Shown here: positions 43,142 through 51,881 of the stretch, piece by piece
Layout of the letters: every line of letters starts with the position of its first letter
Numbering within the stretch: position 1 is the first letter of the stretch
From: Caballeronia sp. Lep1P3
Lineage (GTDB): Bacteria > Pseudomonadota > Gammaproteobacteria > Burkholderiales > Burkholderiaceae
Direction: 5' to 3'
Length of the DNA: 64,000 nucleotides
Assembly: GCF_022879595.1 (NCBI RefSeq)
Contig: NZ_CP084267.1
Coordinates: 248,001-312,000, forward strand
Notes under the pieces: generated by a model
Database searches by the model: none
The model's input: only the letters and a program-made list of their open reading frames with translations
What the model was told of the DNA's origin: nothing
Program-made: the position numbers and the translations under genes

Positions 43142-44350
43142 ATGATTTCAAACCAGGCTCAAGCTCCGCTCTCCTCGACGCTGCCGCTGCAAGGCTTCGC
43201 GCCGCTCACCATTCGCGCGCGCACCGTGTTGCCGATCGTGCAGGGCGGCATGGGCGTCGGCATATCGGCACATCGTCTCGCGGGGAGCGTCGCGCGGGAA
43301 GGCGCGGTCGGCACGATCGCGAGCATCGACTTGCGCCATCATCATCCCGATCTGCTCGAAACCTGCCGCGCCGATCCATCGCGCGAATCGCTGGAACGCG
43401 CGAACCTGACCGCGCTTCAACGCGAGATCCGCGGCGCGCGGGCGCTTGCCGAAGGACGCGGCATGATCGCCGTGAACGTGATGAAGGCGGTGAGCGCGCA
43501 CGCCGACTATGTGCGCGTGGCCTGCGAAGAGCGCGCCGATGCAATCGTCATGGGCGCGGGCCTGCCGCTCGACTTGCCCGACCTGACGCAAGGCTGCGAC
43601 ATCGCGCTCATTCCGATCCTTTCCGACAGCCGCGGCGTCGCGCTCGTCCTCAAGAAGTGGATGAAGAAGGGCCGTTTGCCGGACGCCGTCGTGATCGAGC
43701 ATCCGGCGCACGCGGGCGGGCATCTCGGCGTGAACGACGTCTCCGACATGAACAACGAGCGCTTCGGATTCGCGCGCGTGCTCGAAGAGCTTGAGACGGT
43801 GTTCGCGTCCCTCGGCCTCACGCGCGCCGACGTGCCGGTGATCGTCGCGGGCGGCATCAACAGTCATGAGGCGGTGCGCGCGTGGCTCGCGGCGGGCGCG
43901 AACGGCGTGCAGATCGGCACACCCTTCGCCGTCACCGAGGAAGGGGACGCGCATCCCGAGTTCAAGCGCGTGCTCGTGGAGGCGACGCCCGAGGACATCG
44001 TCGAGTTCGTCAGCGTGACGGGCTTGCCGGCGCGGGCCGTCAAGACGCCGTGGCTCATGCGCTATCTGCGCAACGAAGAGCGCATCCGCACGAAAATCGG
44101 CGCGCGCAAGCAGACCTGCCCGACCGCGCTCGAATGTCTCAGTGCATGCGGCTTGCGCGATGGCATCGAGAAGTTCGGCCACTTCTGCATCGATACGCGG
44201 CTGGCGGCGGCGCTGCGCGGGGACGTGGGCAATGGCCTCTTCTTTCGCGGACGAGAGAAGCTGCCCTTCGGCGCGGCGATCCGCAGCGTGCGCGACCTCA
44301 TCGAACTGCTGCTCACGGGAACGACAAAGCCGACGGTTGCGGCTTGCTGA
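43142..44350 (+). CDS. Nitronate monooxygenase-like FMN protein with C-terminal cysteine cluster
   Basis: A 402-residue TIM-barrel flavoprotein: IVQGGMGVGISAHRLA at the N-terminus, HPAHAGGHLG in the middle and VIVAGGINSHEAVRAWLA with GVQIGTPFAV for FMN phosphate binding. The C-terminal extension holds Cys326, Cys332, Cys336 and Cys349, a spacing that could bind an iron-sulfur cluster and is not found in classical nitronate monooxygenases. It follows narL by 52 bases, so it may be co-expressed during nitrate respiration. Substrate uncertain: nitronate, enoyl reduction or a nitro compound. Confidence 0.85.
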   Translation: MISNQAQAPLSSTLPLQGFAPLTIRARTVLPIVQGGMGVGISAHRLAGSVAREGAVGTIASIDLRHHHPDLLETCRADPSRESLERANLTALQREIRGARALAEGRGMIAVNVMKAVSAHADYVRVACEERADAIVMGAGLPLDLPDLTQGCDIALIPILSDSRGVALVLKKWMKKGRLPDAVVIEHPAHAGGHLGVNDVSDMNNERFGFARVLEELETVFASLGLTRADVPVIVAGGINSHEAVRAWLAAGANGVQIGTPFAVTEEGDAHPEFKRVLVEATPEDIVEFVSVTGLPARAVKTPWLMRYLRNEERIRTKIGARKQTCPTALECLSACGLRDGIEKFGHFCIDTRLAAALRGDVGNGLFFRGREKLPFGAAIRSVRDLIELLLTGTTKPTVAAC

Positions 44351-44370
44351 ACGCGCGCATCGCCTAGAGC

Positions 44371-44410
44371 ACGGCGCATCAACGAAACGCGCTGTTTCGC
44401 GTGATGCGCC
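44371..44410. terminator. Large hairpin after the nar locus
   Basis: CGGCGCATCA (44371-44380) pairs perfectly with TGATGCGCCG (44401-44410), with an inner CGAAAC/GTTTCG pair (44382-44387, 44393-44398). It lies 20 bases after the flavoprotein stop. There is no T run, so it may be a Rho-linked terminator or an mRNA-stabilising structure. Confidence 0.5.
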
Positions 44411-44496
44411 GCGCATGTGAAGTCGTCCTATGGGCCGCACGCTGAACGCGCCGTATTCTGCGTGCGGACGCAACGACTCGACGAAGGCAACGAAGC

Positions 44497-44715
44497 ATGG
44501 CCAAGCGATTCCCTCTTCATCCGAAACACCCGGAGCGCAACTGCTGGGGCTGCGATCACTATTGCGCCTCCGACGCGCTGCGTTGCGGCAACGGATCGAG
44601 CCGCACGCAACATCCCGCCGAACTTCTCGGCGATGACTGGTACACGTTCGGCGATTGGAACCTCGATGTCCCCGAAAACGCGACGTCGACGGAACCGGCG
44701 CAAGGCCGGCGTTGA
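44497..44715 (+). CDS. DUF3079 family protein
   Basis: A 72-residue protein with the DUF3079 pattern: MAKRFPLHPKHPERNCWGCD, CASDALRCGNG and TQHPAELLGDDWY. Four cysteines (in CWGC, HYC and RCG) suggest a small zinc-binding fold. Function is unknown. Monocistronic. Confidence 0.85.
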   Translation: MAKRFPLHPKHPERNCWGCDHYCASDALRCGNGSSRTQHPAELLGDDWYTFGDWNLDVPENATSTEPAQGRR

Positions 44716-44856
44716 GCGGAAAAGCGCGTCGTGTGCGGCAAGGCTTCGGCGCGAAACACACCGAACGCAAATCCGGACGTGGGATTGAGCCTTCTCCTAA
44801 AGGTCGATGCAGCCCGGTTGCCTAGAATTCCGGCAACTTCAAAAGGCGCTGCTTTC

Positions 44857-45288
44857 ATGCTCACCAAGCTCGAATTCGAAACCCCGGAAGGCCGTCTGTC
44901 GCTGCCGATCGACGACGTCCAGTTCATGGCCTACGACGCCGGCGAAGTCGCCCTGCGTTCGATGCCGCAGTTCGTGTGCCGCATGCGTGCGATGGGGCTC
45001 GGCGAAATCGCCGAGACGCACGCGCGGCTGCTCGCGCAGAACAAGGTCCACATCCTCGAATTGCGCGAAGCGCGCGACGATGCGCAAACACTTCTCGCGT
45101 GCGGCGCGATCGGCGAGACGATGGAAGACACGATCACGCCGCGGCTCGACGTCCTGCGCGAGAGCATCGCGCAAACGCACGCGCAGATGCGTCGAAGCGT
45201 CGAGCGTCTCGCTGCGCTATCGGCGGCATGCCATCACGCGCTGAACCAGATTCCGGGATATTCCCCGCCACCGCGTCCTGGTTACTGA
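44857..45288 (+). CDS. Conserved hypothetical protein, helical
   Basis: A 143-residue protein starting at MLTKLEFETPEG. It begins with a short beta stretch followed by long amphipathic helices (LRESIAQTHAQMRRSVERLA) and ends in a proline-rich tail (SPPPRPGY). No signal peptide or membrane segment. I do not recognise the family. Upstream in-frame sequence to 44731 lacks coding character, and the ATG at 44857 is the most plausible start. Confidence 0.65.
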   Translation: MLTKLEFETPEGRLSLPIDDVQFMAYDAGEVALRSMPQFVCRMRAMGLGEIAETHARLLAQNKVHILELREARDDAQTLLACGAIGETMEDTITPRLDVLRESIAQTHAQMRRSVERLAALSAACHHALNQIPGYSPPPRPGY

Positions 45289-45303
45289 GCGCGTCGCTGA
45301 GCG

Positions 45304-45606
45304 TCAGCCACCCGAATACTTGCGCAACAGCGCATTCACGTCGATGCGCTGTCCCTGCAGCAGAAGCAGCCGCGCGTGCAGCACGAGGTTCTCGATCAGA
45401 AGCAGCGCGGTCGTGAGCATGTAAGTGAGGTTCACATCGCCGGCATTGAGGCCGCTTGCCTGCAGCGCGCGATGTTTTTCCAGCAGCGATGTCAGCACGA
45501 GACTGCGCAACTCGGGCTCGCCGAACGGCAAGTCGCCGTAATCGACGGGGTCTTCCCGTTCGAGTTCCGCAAGCAGCCCGGTCAATTCGTTGATGGTCAC
45601 TTCCAT
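45304..45606 (-). CDS. Small helical protein of unknown function
   Basis: A 100-residue protein with no signal peptide; the C-terminal half is a run of hydrophobic helix (LTYMLTTALLLIENLVLHARLLLLQG) that looks amphipathic rather than transmembrane. The start at 45606 has GGAG upstream; an ATG at 45636 adds ten residues without a ribosome site. Convergent with the preceding hypothetical gene. Confidence 0.6.
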   Translation of the reverse strand: MEVTINELTGLLAELEREDPVDYGDLPFGEPELRSLVLTSLLEKHRALQASGLNAGDVNLTYMLTTALLLIENLVLHARLLLLQGQRIDVNALLRKYSGG

Positions 45607-45746
45607 GGCTTCTCCGGCGTGGGTATGCGTTGGCATGCGTGGACCGTGTCCTCATGATGCCACGTCCTCGCCCGGCGGTCCGCGCGAACGCCTCGCGTGA
45701 CGCGCGGTAAACTGAACCGTCGATCACGCCGCACGCGAGAAGGACG

Positions 45747-46067
45747 ATGGCCAAGCGCACGCCCGAACCGTGGTACCGCCCGCCGCAGGAAGAAATCTGC
45801 GCATTGTGCGGGCGTCCTGTGCCGCCGTCGGAGCGCGACTTGCATCATCTCGTGCCCAAGTCGCAGGGCGGAAGGCAGACGGCGGTGCTGCATCGCATCT
45901 GTCATCGGCAACTGCATGCGCTCTTCAGCGAAAAGGAACTGGCGCATCAGTATTCCACCGTCGACGCGCTGCTCGCGCACGAGGCGGTGCGCGGCTTCGT
46001 CGAGTGGGTCAGGACGAAGCCGAACGGCTTTTATCAACGCACGCGGCGCTCGGCGCGCAAGCCTTGA
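45747..46067 (+). CDS. Small HNH endonuclease domain protein
   Basis: A 106-residue protein: zinc pair Cys18/Cys21 (ICALCGRP), the HNH His pair at 33-34 (DLHHLVPKSQGG) and LHRICHRQLHALF, which carries the second metal pair and last His. This is the YajD-like minimal HNH form. Target unknown. No restriction or defence genes neighbour it. Confidence 0.85.
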   Translation: MAKRTPEPWYRPPQEEICALCGRPVPPSERDLHHLVPKSQGGRQTAVLHRICHRQLHALFSEKELAHQYSTVDALLAHEAVRGFVEWVRTKPNGFYQRTRRSARKP

Positions 46068-46094
46068 GCGTGTGCGAATCTAACGGCGCGAATC

Positions 46095-46373
46095 TCATTG
46101 CGCGACCGACACGGCCTTCGCGAGTGCCGACATGCCGAAGCGCTGCATGATGAAGCTCTCCAGCACCCGATGCAGATCGGACTCGCGTGGCCGCGTGCCC
46201 CATCGACTGTTGCCCGCCACCGATGCCACCGTGAACCACGATTGCGGCGGAAAAAGCTCGACGCGCAGCACCTCGCGTTCGAGAACGCGCAGCCGCCCCG
46301 TATCCGGATAAAACTCCGCGCTGACCGCGCCTTCCGGCAGGTCGATGCTTACCTTGATTGCGTTCGCTATCAT
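46095..46373 (-). CDS. Small hypothetical protein
   Basis: A 92-residue soluble protein beginning MIANAIKVSIDLPEG, with beta strands in the first half (LRVELFPPQSWFTVASV) and a helix (SDLHRVLESFIMQRFGM) in the second. I do not recognise it. It is convergent with the HNH gene. Coding probability is moderate. Confidence 0.55.
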   Translation of the reverse strand: MIANAIKVSIDLPEGAVSAEFYPDTGRLRVLEREVLRVELFPPQSWFTVASVAGNSRWGTRPRESDLHRVLESFIMQRFGMSALAKAVSVAQ

Positions 46374-46787
46374 CGTCTTGGCTCTCGTTGTCGTGCGCGC
46401 CGCCGGTCGCGTGTGTCCGGCGCGGCATCTTTCGTGTCGTCATTGCGAATGCGTCGTCTCCCTGCGCGGAAGGCGACGTGAATCCGCCATCGGTCCCGCT
46501 GAAACGAGCGACGCGATGCACGGAACGCGCATCCGTTCCCGCCCCCGGCCGCTTCAGCAGAGATATAGCGATAGGCATACAGTAACGAGGTTGCGCGCTG
46601 ACGCCGAAGTATCGGCAGGATCGGCAAGAAGGATGCAACGGGTGCGCAGCATGCTGGCGAAGGTTCGCTGCCGCACATAAAATGCCGCGCGTCGAGCGCG
46701 CATACGCCTGATTCGGCCGCGTCTTCCCAGCGCGCGAAGACGCCGGCTTCATGTCCAAGAGCTTCACCATTCAAGAGGAAACCGACC
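46374..46787. other. Non-coding stretch upstream of the alcohol dehydrogenase
   Basis: About 410 bases with no convincing gene. Overlapping short ORFs on both strands are arginine/serine-rich and look like shadow frames. An AT-rich segment around 46559-46590 and a CATAAAAT at 46676-46683 could hold the divergent promoters of the flanking genes. Confidence 0.4.
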
Positions 46788-47846
46788 ATGTTGAAAGCCT
46801 ATTCCTATGCCGCGTCCGCAGCCGACAAGCCGCTCGGACCGCTCGAAATCCAGCGCCGCGACGTCGGTCCGAACGACGTTCGCATCGACATTCTTTTTTG
46901 CGGCGTGTGCCACTCCGACCTGCACATGGCGCGCAACGAATGGGGCGGCACGAACTACCCCGTCGTGCCGGGACACGAAATCGTCGGTCGCGTGGCCGAG
47001 GTCGGCGCCGAGGTGACGAAGTTCAAGGCGGGCGATCTCGCGGGCGTCGGCTGCATGGTGGATTCCTGCCGCGTGTGCGAAGCCTGCAAGGAAGGCCTCG
47101 AGCAATATTGCGAAGGCCCGGAAAGTTTCGTGCAGACGTACAACTCGCCGGACAAGAAGTCGGGCGGCGTCACCTACGGCGGCTATTCCACGTCGATCGT
47201 CGTCGATGAAGCCTATTCCCTGCGGATTCCCGAAAACCTGGAGCTGGCCGCGGTCGCGCCGCTGCTCTGCGCGGGCATCACGACGTACTCGCCGCTGCGC
47301 CACTGGAACGTGAAGCCGGGCGACAAGGTCGGCATCGTCGGTCTGGGCGGCCTCGGGCACATGGGCGTCAAGATTGCGGCGGCGATGGGCGCGCATGTCG
47401 TGCTGTTCACCACGTCGCCGAGCAAGACGGAAGACGCGAAGCGCCTCGGCGCGCACGAAGTGGTCGTCTCGAAGGATCCGGACCAGATGGCCGCGCACGC
47501 CAACAACTTCGATTACATCCTCAACACGGTGGCGGCGTCGCACAATCTCGACCAGTTCATTTCACTGCTCAAGCGTGACGGCACGATGACGCTCGTCGGC
47601 GCACCGGAGCATCCGCATCCGTCGCCGTCTGTGATGAACATGATCTTCAAGCGCCGGTCGCTCGCGGGTTCGCTCATCGGCGGCATCGCGGAAACGCAGG
47701 AAATGCTCGACTTCTGCGGCAAGCACGGCATTACGTCCGATATCGAAATGATCCGCATGGACGAGATCAACACCGCCTACGAGCGCATGCTCAAGAGCGA
47801 CGTGAAGTATCGCTTCGTGATCGACATGGCGACGATCGAGCGTTAA
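46788..47846 (+). CDS. Zinc-dependent alcohol dehydrogenase (cinnamyl-alcohol/YahK type)
   Basis: A 352-residue medium-chain dehydrogenase. The catalytic zinc site CGVCHSD and GHE, the structural zinc cysteines in CRVCEACKEGLEQYC, and the NAD(P) motif GLGGLGHMG are all present. It reduces aldehydes with NADPH or oxidises alcohols. A GAGG lies upstream of the ATG. Monocistronic. Confidence 0.95.
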   Translation: MLKAYSYAASAADKPLGPLEIQRRDVGPNDVRIDILFCGVCHSDLHMARNEWGGTNYPVVPGHEIVGRVAEVGAEVTKFKAGDLAGVGCMVDSCRVCEACKEGLEQYCEGPESFVQTYNSPDKKSGGVTYGGYSTSIVVDEAYSLRIPENLELAAVAPLLCAGITTYSPLRHWNVKPGDKVGIVGLGGLGHMGVKIAAAMGAHVVLFTTSPSKTEDAKRLGAHEVVVSKDPDQMAAHANNFDYILNTVAASHNLDQFISLLKRDGTMTLVGAPEHPHPSPSVMNMIFKRRSLAGSLIGGIAETQEMLDFCGKHGITSDIEMIRMDEINTAYERMLKSDVKYRFVIDMATIER

Positions 47847-47954
47847 GTCGTCCGCGCGCCGACGCGCCGTGCGAAACGGTGCGCGCGGCCGCCGCCCGCC
47901 GTGAAACAAAGTGTCGGGCGGCTTGCGCGTCGGGCGCAAGCGCATGGAGAATCG

Positions 47955-49310
47955 ATGAATGCCCATGCGGTGTTCATCGAGCTTTCCATGACGACCAAGG
48001 TCATCAGCTTTTTCACGACTCAGGGCGCGCACGCGTCCTTCGAGAATCATCGGCGCTATTGCGAGCGCCGCCATTACGCGCACGAATTCGTCGATGCAAG
48101 CGGCATCGGCTGGGCGCATTTGCGCACGCTGCTGAAGTATCAGACGCTTCTGCATGCGCTGCGTGCTGCGGCCGAAGGCGATCTCGTGCTGCTCGTGACG
48201 CAGGACTGCCTGATCGTGCGCGACATCGCGTGCGAGGCGCTCTTGGCCGACGCAGGCCGCGATCAGCTGACCGTGTCGATGGCCGATGCCGACGCGCATC
48301 GCCTGCTCGCCGGATTCCAACTCTGGCGCAACACGGCGGCATCGCGCGAGATGGCGCAGCGGCTCTGCGCGGGCGCGAGATTCGGCGGCGCGCTCGCAAG
48401 CGAGTCGGACCTGCTGCGCATGACCGCGCCGCTCGTCTATACGGCGAGCGTGCATGGCGTGCATCCCGTCGTGCCGGCGGCGTGGCATATCGATCCGATG
48501 TGGACGCAGTGGCCCGCGTTCGCCATCGCGCTTGCCGATCTTCCCGCCGCGCCGCCGAACCAGCCGGTCCACGCCGATATGCGCGATCTGTTCGCGCAGC
48601 ACATCAACGAATGTCAGGCGAAAGGCGAGCCGTATCTCGCGTTCGGCGCCCGCGAAACGGCCGCTGATGCCTACGAGGCGATTCGCCCCGACGCGCCCAT
48701 CGCGCTCGCCATGCTCTACACGCCGAATATCGCCGCTTATGGCGAGATCGCCGAGCGCAATCTGCGCCGCTATTGCGCGCGCCACGGCTACGCGCTGCAT
48801 CTTTATCGCGACGTGCCTCAAGAAGCAGGGCAAAACGCGAGCGGCAACTGGCTGAAGCCTTGGGTGCTGCGCCGCCATTTGCCGGCGCACGAGTGGATGT
48901 TCTGGATCGACGCCGATGTCCTCGTAATCGATCAGTCCGTGCCGCTCGAACCCTTGTTGACGAACCGCGACCGCCTCATTGCCAACGACATGAGCTGGCA
49001 GTTCAACTCCGGCATCATGGGCTTTCGGCGGACGCAGGCGAACATCGACGTGCTGGGCGAAGTGGAACGCGCCATCGGCGAAGTCGCGGACAAGTCGTCC
49101 ACTTACGCAAGCGGCGGCGATCAGGACGCGTTCATCCGCGTGCTGACGCGGCACGGCATGGCAAGCGATGCCGAACTCGTCGACTGCACCACGCTCAATA
49201 CGCCGTATCAATTGCAGCGCCCCGACAGTTTCATGGTTCACTACATGCATATGTGGCCGTCGTTGCGCGCGCTCGCGATGCATCGCGAGCGCGCGCCAGC
49301 CAGCTTCTGA
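47955..49310 (+). CDS. Two-domain glycosyltransferase-like protein
   Basis: A 451-residue protein made of two related GT-A-like halves. The C-terminal half has a canonical DxD motif (FWIDADVLVI) and a QFNSGIMGF loop resembling the GMA12/MNN10 family. The N-terminal half has the same order of elements (RRYCERRHYAHEF, LKYQTLL) but a degenerate motif (VTQDCLIV). So one half is probably catalytic and the other structural. The ATG at 47955 has GGAG upstream. No signal peptide. Isolated gene. Confidence 0.65.
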   Translation: MNAHAVFIELSMTTKVISFFTTQGAHASFENHRRYCERRHYAHEFVDASGIGWAHLRTLLKYQTLLHALRAAAEGDLVLLVTQDCLIVRDIACEALLADAGRDQLTVSMADADAHRLLAGFQLWRNTAASREMAQRLCAGARFGGALASESDLLRMTAPLVYTASVHGVHPVVPAAWHIDPMWTQWPAFAIALADLPAAPPNQPVHADMRDLFAQHINECQAKGEPYLAFGARETAADAYEAIRPDAPIALAMLYTPNIAAYGEIAERNLRRYCARHGYALHLYRDVPQEAGQNASGNWLKPWVLRRHLPAHEWMFWIDADVLVIDQSVPLEPLLTNRDRLIANDMSWQFNSGIMGFRRTQANIDVLGEVERAIGEVADKSSTYASGGDQDAFIRVLTRHGMASDAELVDCTTLNTPYQLQRPDSFMVHYMHMWPSLRALAMHRERAPASF

Positions 49311-49439
49311 GCGCGCGGCGCCCTTAGATTCGCATTTCAGTTTCTTGACTTTCGGTTCGATTACGCGCGAGCATGAAGAGTCGCGCGCCGCCCGCGCGTG
49401 TGCCGTTTTTCTACGCACTCCCTACTTACTTCCGCTGCA

Positions 49440-50525
49440 ATGGCGACGCGCCCGTCCTCTCCCCGGCAGCACATCCGCCTCTGCACGGCGAGCGATGGCG
49501 TGCGAATCGCTTACGCCACCTGCGGCTCGGGCGCGCCTGTCGTCAAGGCGGCGAACTGGTTGAGTCATCTGGAGCTGGACTTTGCAAGCCCGGTCTGGAG
49601 CCATCTGATGATCGAGCTATGCAGCCGCCACACGCTCATTCGCTACGATCAACGCGGCTGCGGGCTGTCGGACCGCGATGTCGCGGAGATTTCGTTCGCG
49701 TCGTGGCTGCGCGATCTCGAAACCGTCGTCGATGCAAGCGGCGTCGAACGCTTCGCGCTCGTCGGCATTTCGCAAGGCGCGTCGATCGCGGTGGCTTACG
49801 CGGTCGCGCATCCGGAACGCGTGAGTCATCTGGTGCTTCATGGCGGCTATGCGCGCGGGCGGCTCAAGCGCGCGAACGACCCCGCGCTGCACGAGGAAGC
49901 CGAAATGCTCGTAAGGCTCGCGGAACTCGGCTGGGGCAAGCAGAATCCGGCGTTTCGCCAGTTTTTCACGACGCAATTCATTCCCGGCGGCACGCCCGAG
50001 CAGCATCACTGGTTCAACGAACTCGAACGCATGACGACCACGCCGCGCAACGCCGCGCGCATCATGCGGGTGTTCAACGAGATCGACGTCGTCGATCTTC
50101 TGCCACAGGTGCAGTGTCCGACGCTCGTGCTGCACGCGAGCGGCGACGCGCGCGTGCCCTTCGACGAAAGCCGCCTGCTCGCCGGCAAGATTCCCGGCGC
50201 GCGCTTCGTGCCGCTCGAAAGCGAGAACCATCTGGTGCTCGAAACCGATGCCGCATGGCAGCGCTGGTGCGAGGAAGTGCGCGCGTTCCTGCCGGCTTCG
50301 TCGGCGGGCAATCCCGTTTTCGCGACGCTGACGCCGCGCGAGCGCGATGTCGTCGAATTGCTCGCAGGCGGGCGCGACAACGCGCAGATCGCCGCGCGCC
50401 TCGCGCTGTCCGAGAAGACGGTGCGCAATCACATCACGAGCATCTTCGCGAAGCTGGAAGTGGAGAACCGCGCGCAGGCCATCGTCCTTGCGCGCCGCGC
50501 GGGTTTCGACGCGCCCGCCGCCTGA
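49440..50525 (+). CDS. Alpha/beta hydrolase fused to LuxR-type DNA-binding domain
   Basis: A protein of about 361 residues. The N-terminal domain has a complete hydrolase triad: nucleophile Ser111 in GISQG, Asp in HASGDARVPF and His in SENHLVL. The C-terminal 60 residues are a LuxR helix-turn-helix (LTPRERDVVELLAGG, KTVRNHITSIFAKLEV). This looks like a ligand-sensing or ligand-cleaving transcription factor. An upstream GTG at 49398 is possible; no start has a good ribosome site. The diiron gene follows after 173 bases. Confidence 0.85.
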   Translation: MATRPSSPRQHIRLCTASDGVRIAYATCGSGAPVVKAANWLSHLELDFASPVWSHLMIELCSRHTLIRYDQRGCGLSDRDVAEISFASWLRDLETVVDASGVERFALVGISQGASIAVAYAVAHPERVSHLVLHGGYARGRLKRANDPALHEEAEMLVRLAELGWGKQNPAFRQFFTTQFIPGGTPEQHHWFNELERMTTTPRNAARIMRVFNEIDVVDLLPQVQCPTLVLHASGDARVPFDESRLLAGKIPGARFVPLESENHLVLETDAAWQRWCEEVRAFLPASSAGNPVFATLTPRERDVVELLAGGRDNAQIAARLALSEKTVRNHITSIFAKLEVENRAQAIVLARRAGFDAPAA

Positions 50526-50698
50526 TCGACCGCCCGCTTCGGGACACATGTCCTGCCTTCCGCCGTCGTGATCGCGCAGTCCCCGCCGCGAGCGGGACGT
50601 GCGCCTCATGTGCGAGCGCGCCGCGCTCCCGAGAATGACTTCCGACGGCGACGAACGCGCCGTCTTCGCCGATACGACGTCATCCCGGAGCCCGCCTC

Positions 50699-51667
50699 AT
50701 GAAAGCCGCCAGTCACGAATCCACGCAGCAACGCTATGCGAAGTGCATCGAAGTGTCCCGCCGCATCCGCTGGGACATCGATCGCGACGTGCTGCGCGGC
50801 CGCCATTTCGATCCCGCGCACACGTTCCTCCCCGACGGACTGACGCAGGTGCACCGCCTGCCGTTTCTGGACGCGCACGAACGGCGTTTGATGTCGCAGA
50901 TTCAGGGCCGCACTTACGCCAACATGTTCGGGCTGATCGAGCGCTTCGTCGGCGCGAAGATGATGGAAGTCGGGCGTGGCCACGCGCTTGCCGACCAGAC
51001 CGCGATGGAGGCGATCGTCCGCTTCACCGACGAGGAACTGAAGCATCAGGAACTCTTTCGGCGTGTCGAGGCGCTCGCCGCGCAAGCGCTTCCTCACGGC
51101 TACCGCTTCGTGCCCGACGCCGATGAAGTCGCGAGCTTCGTGCTGGGAAAATCGACGTGGTCGATTCTCGCGCTGACGTGCTGCATCGAGATCGTCACGC
51201 AAGTGCACTACCGGCACAGCATGGAGAGCGACAGCAGCATGTCGCCGCTCTTCAAGGACATTTTCCTGTTCCACTGGAAGGAAGAGTCGCAGCACGCGAT
51301 CATCGACGAACTCGAATGGATGCGTGAAGACACGCGCATCGACGAGACCGCGCGCGATGCGGCCGTCGGCGATCTGATCGATCTCATTGCGGCCATCGAC
51401 GGCATGCTGCAGGCGCAGGCCGCCGCTGACGCGCATTGCTTCGTCACGCAACTCGACCGCGCGCTGTCGAGCGACGAGGAAGCGCGCGTGCACGCCGGAT
51501 TGATCGACGCGTATCGTTCGCAGTACATCGTGTCGGGCGTGGACGAGCCGCGCTTCGGCGAGATTCTGATGCGCGTGGTCAGCGAGCGTCAGGCCGAGCG
51601 GCTCGGCGCCGCGCTCGCACCGATCAGGCGCCGCACGCTTGTCTCGGAATTCGACGCGTTTGCTTAA
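50699..51667 (+). CDS. Ferritin-like diiron protein
   Basis: A 322-residue, mostly helical protein with two ExxH pairs, Glu113/His116 (EELKHQE) and Glu196/His199 (EESQHA), plus Glu81 and Glu164 in flanking helices. This is the four-helix diiron carboxylate pattern of ferritin-like oxygenases. Substrate unknown. The upstream alpha/beta hydrolase-LuxR protein may regulate it. The ATG follows a CGGAG about 10 bases upstream. Confidence 0.75.
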   Translation: MKAASHESTQQRYAKCIEVSRRIRWDIDRDVLRGRHFDPAHTFLPDGLTQVHRLPFLDAHERRLMSQIQGRTYANMFGLIERFVGAKMMEVGRGHALADQTAMEAIVRFTDEELKHQELFRRVEALAAQALPHGYRFVPDADEVASFVLGKSTWSILALTCCIEIVTQVHYRHSMESDSSMSPLFKDIFLFHWKEESQHAIIDELEWMREDTRIDETARDAAVGDLIDLIAAIDGMLQAQAAADAHCFVTQLDRALSSDEEARVHAGLIDAYRSQYIVSGVDEPRFGEILMRVVSERQAERLGAALAPIRRRTLVSEFDAFA

Positions 51668-51881
51668 CGGCAAAACCGAAAGCAAATAGAAAGAAAGCGC
51701 GTTTGCCGCAGCGCAATACGCTGAAAAGCCACGAGAACCTAGTCGTTACCGGCGGCGCGCGGCGTGTTGCCGGTTCAGACCTGCGCGTTCTGCCGCGCCC
51801 GAAGCTGCCACCGTGACGCAACGCCGGGCACTCGAGCGGCGTGAAGTAGAATGCGGCCTCCTTCCCCCTTTATGGCGACGC

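Noticed and set aside
45747..46067. HNH protein as part of an anti-phage system
   Set aside because: No methylase, helicase, toxin or integrase genes nearby; stand-alone HNH proteins are common.
47562..49418. 618-residue open frame antisense to the alcohol dehydrogenase end and glycosyltransferase-like gene
   Set aside because: Composition of a shadow frame and no recognisable domain.
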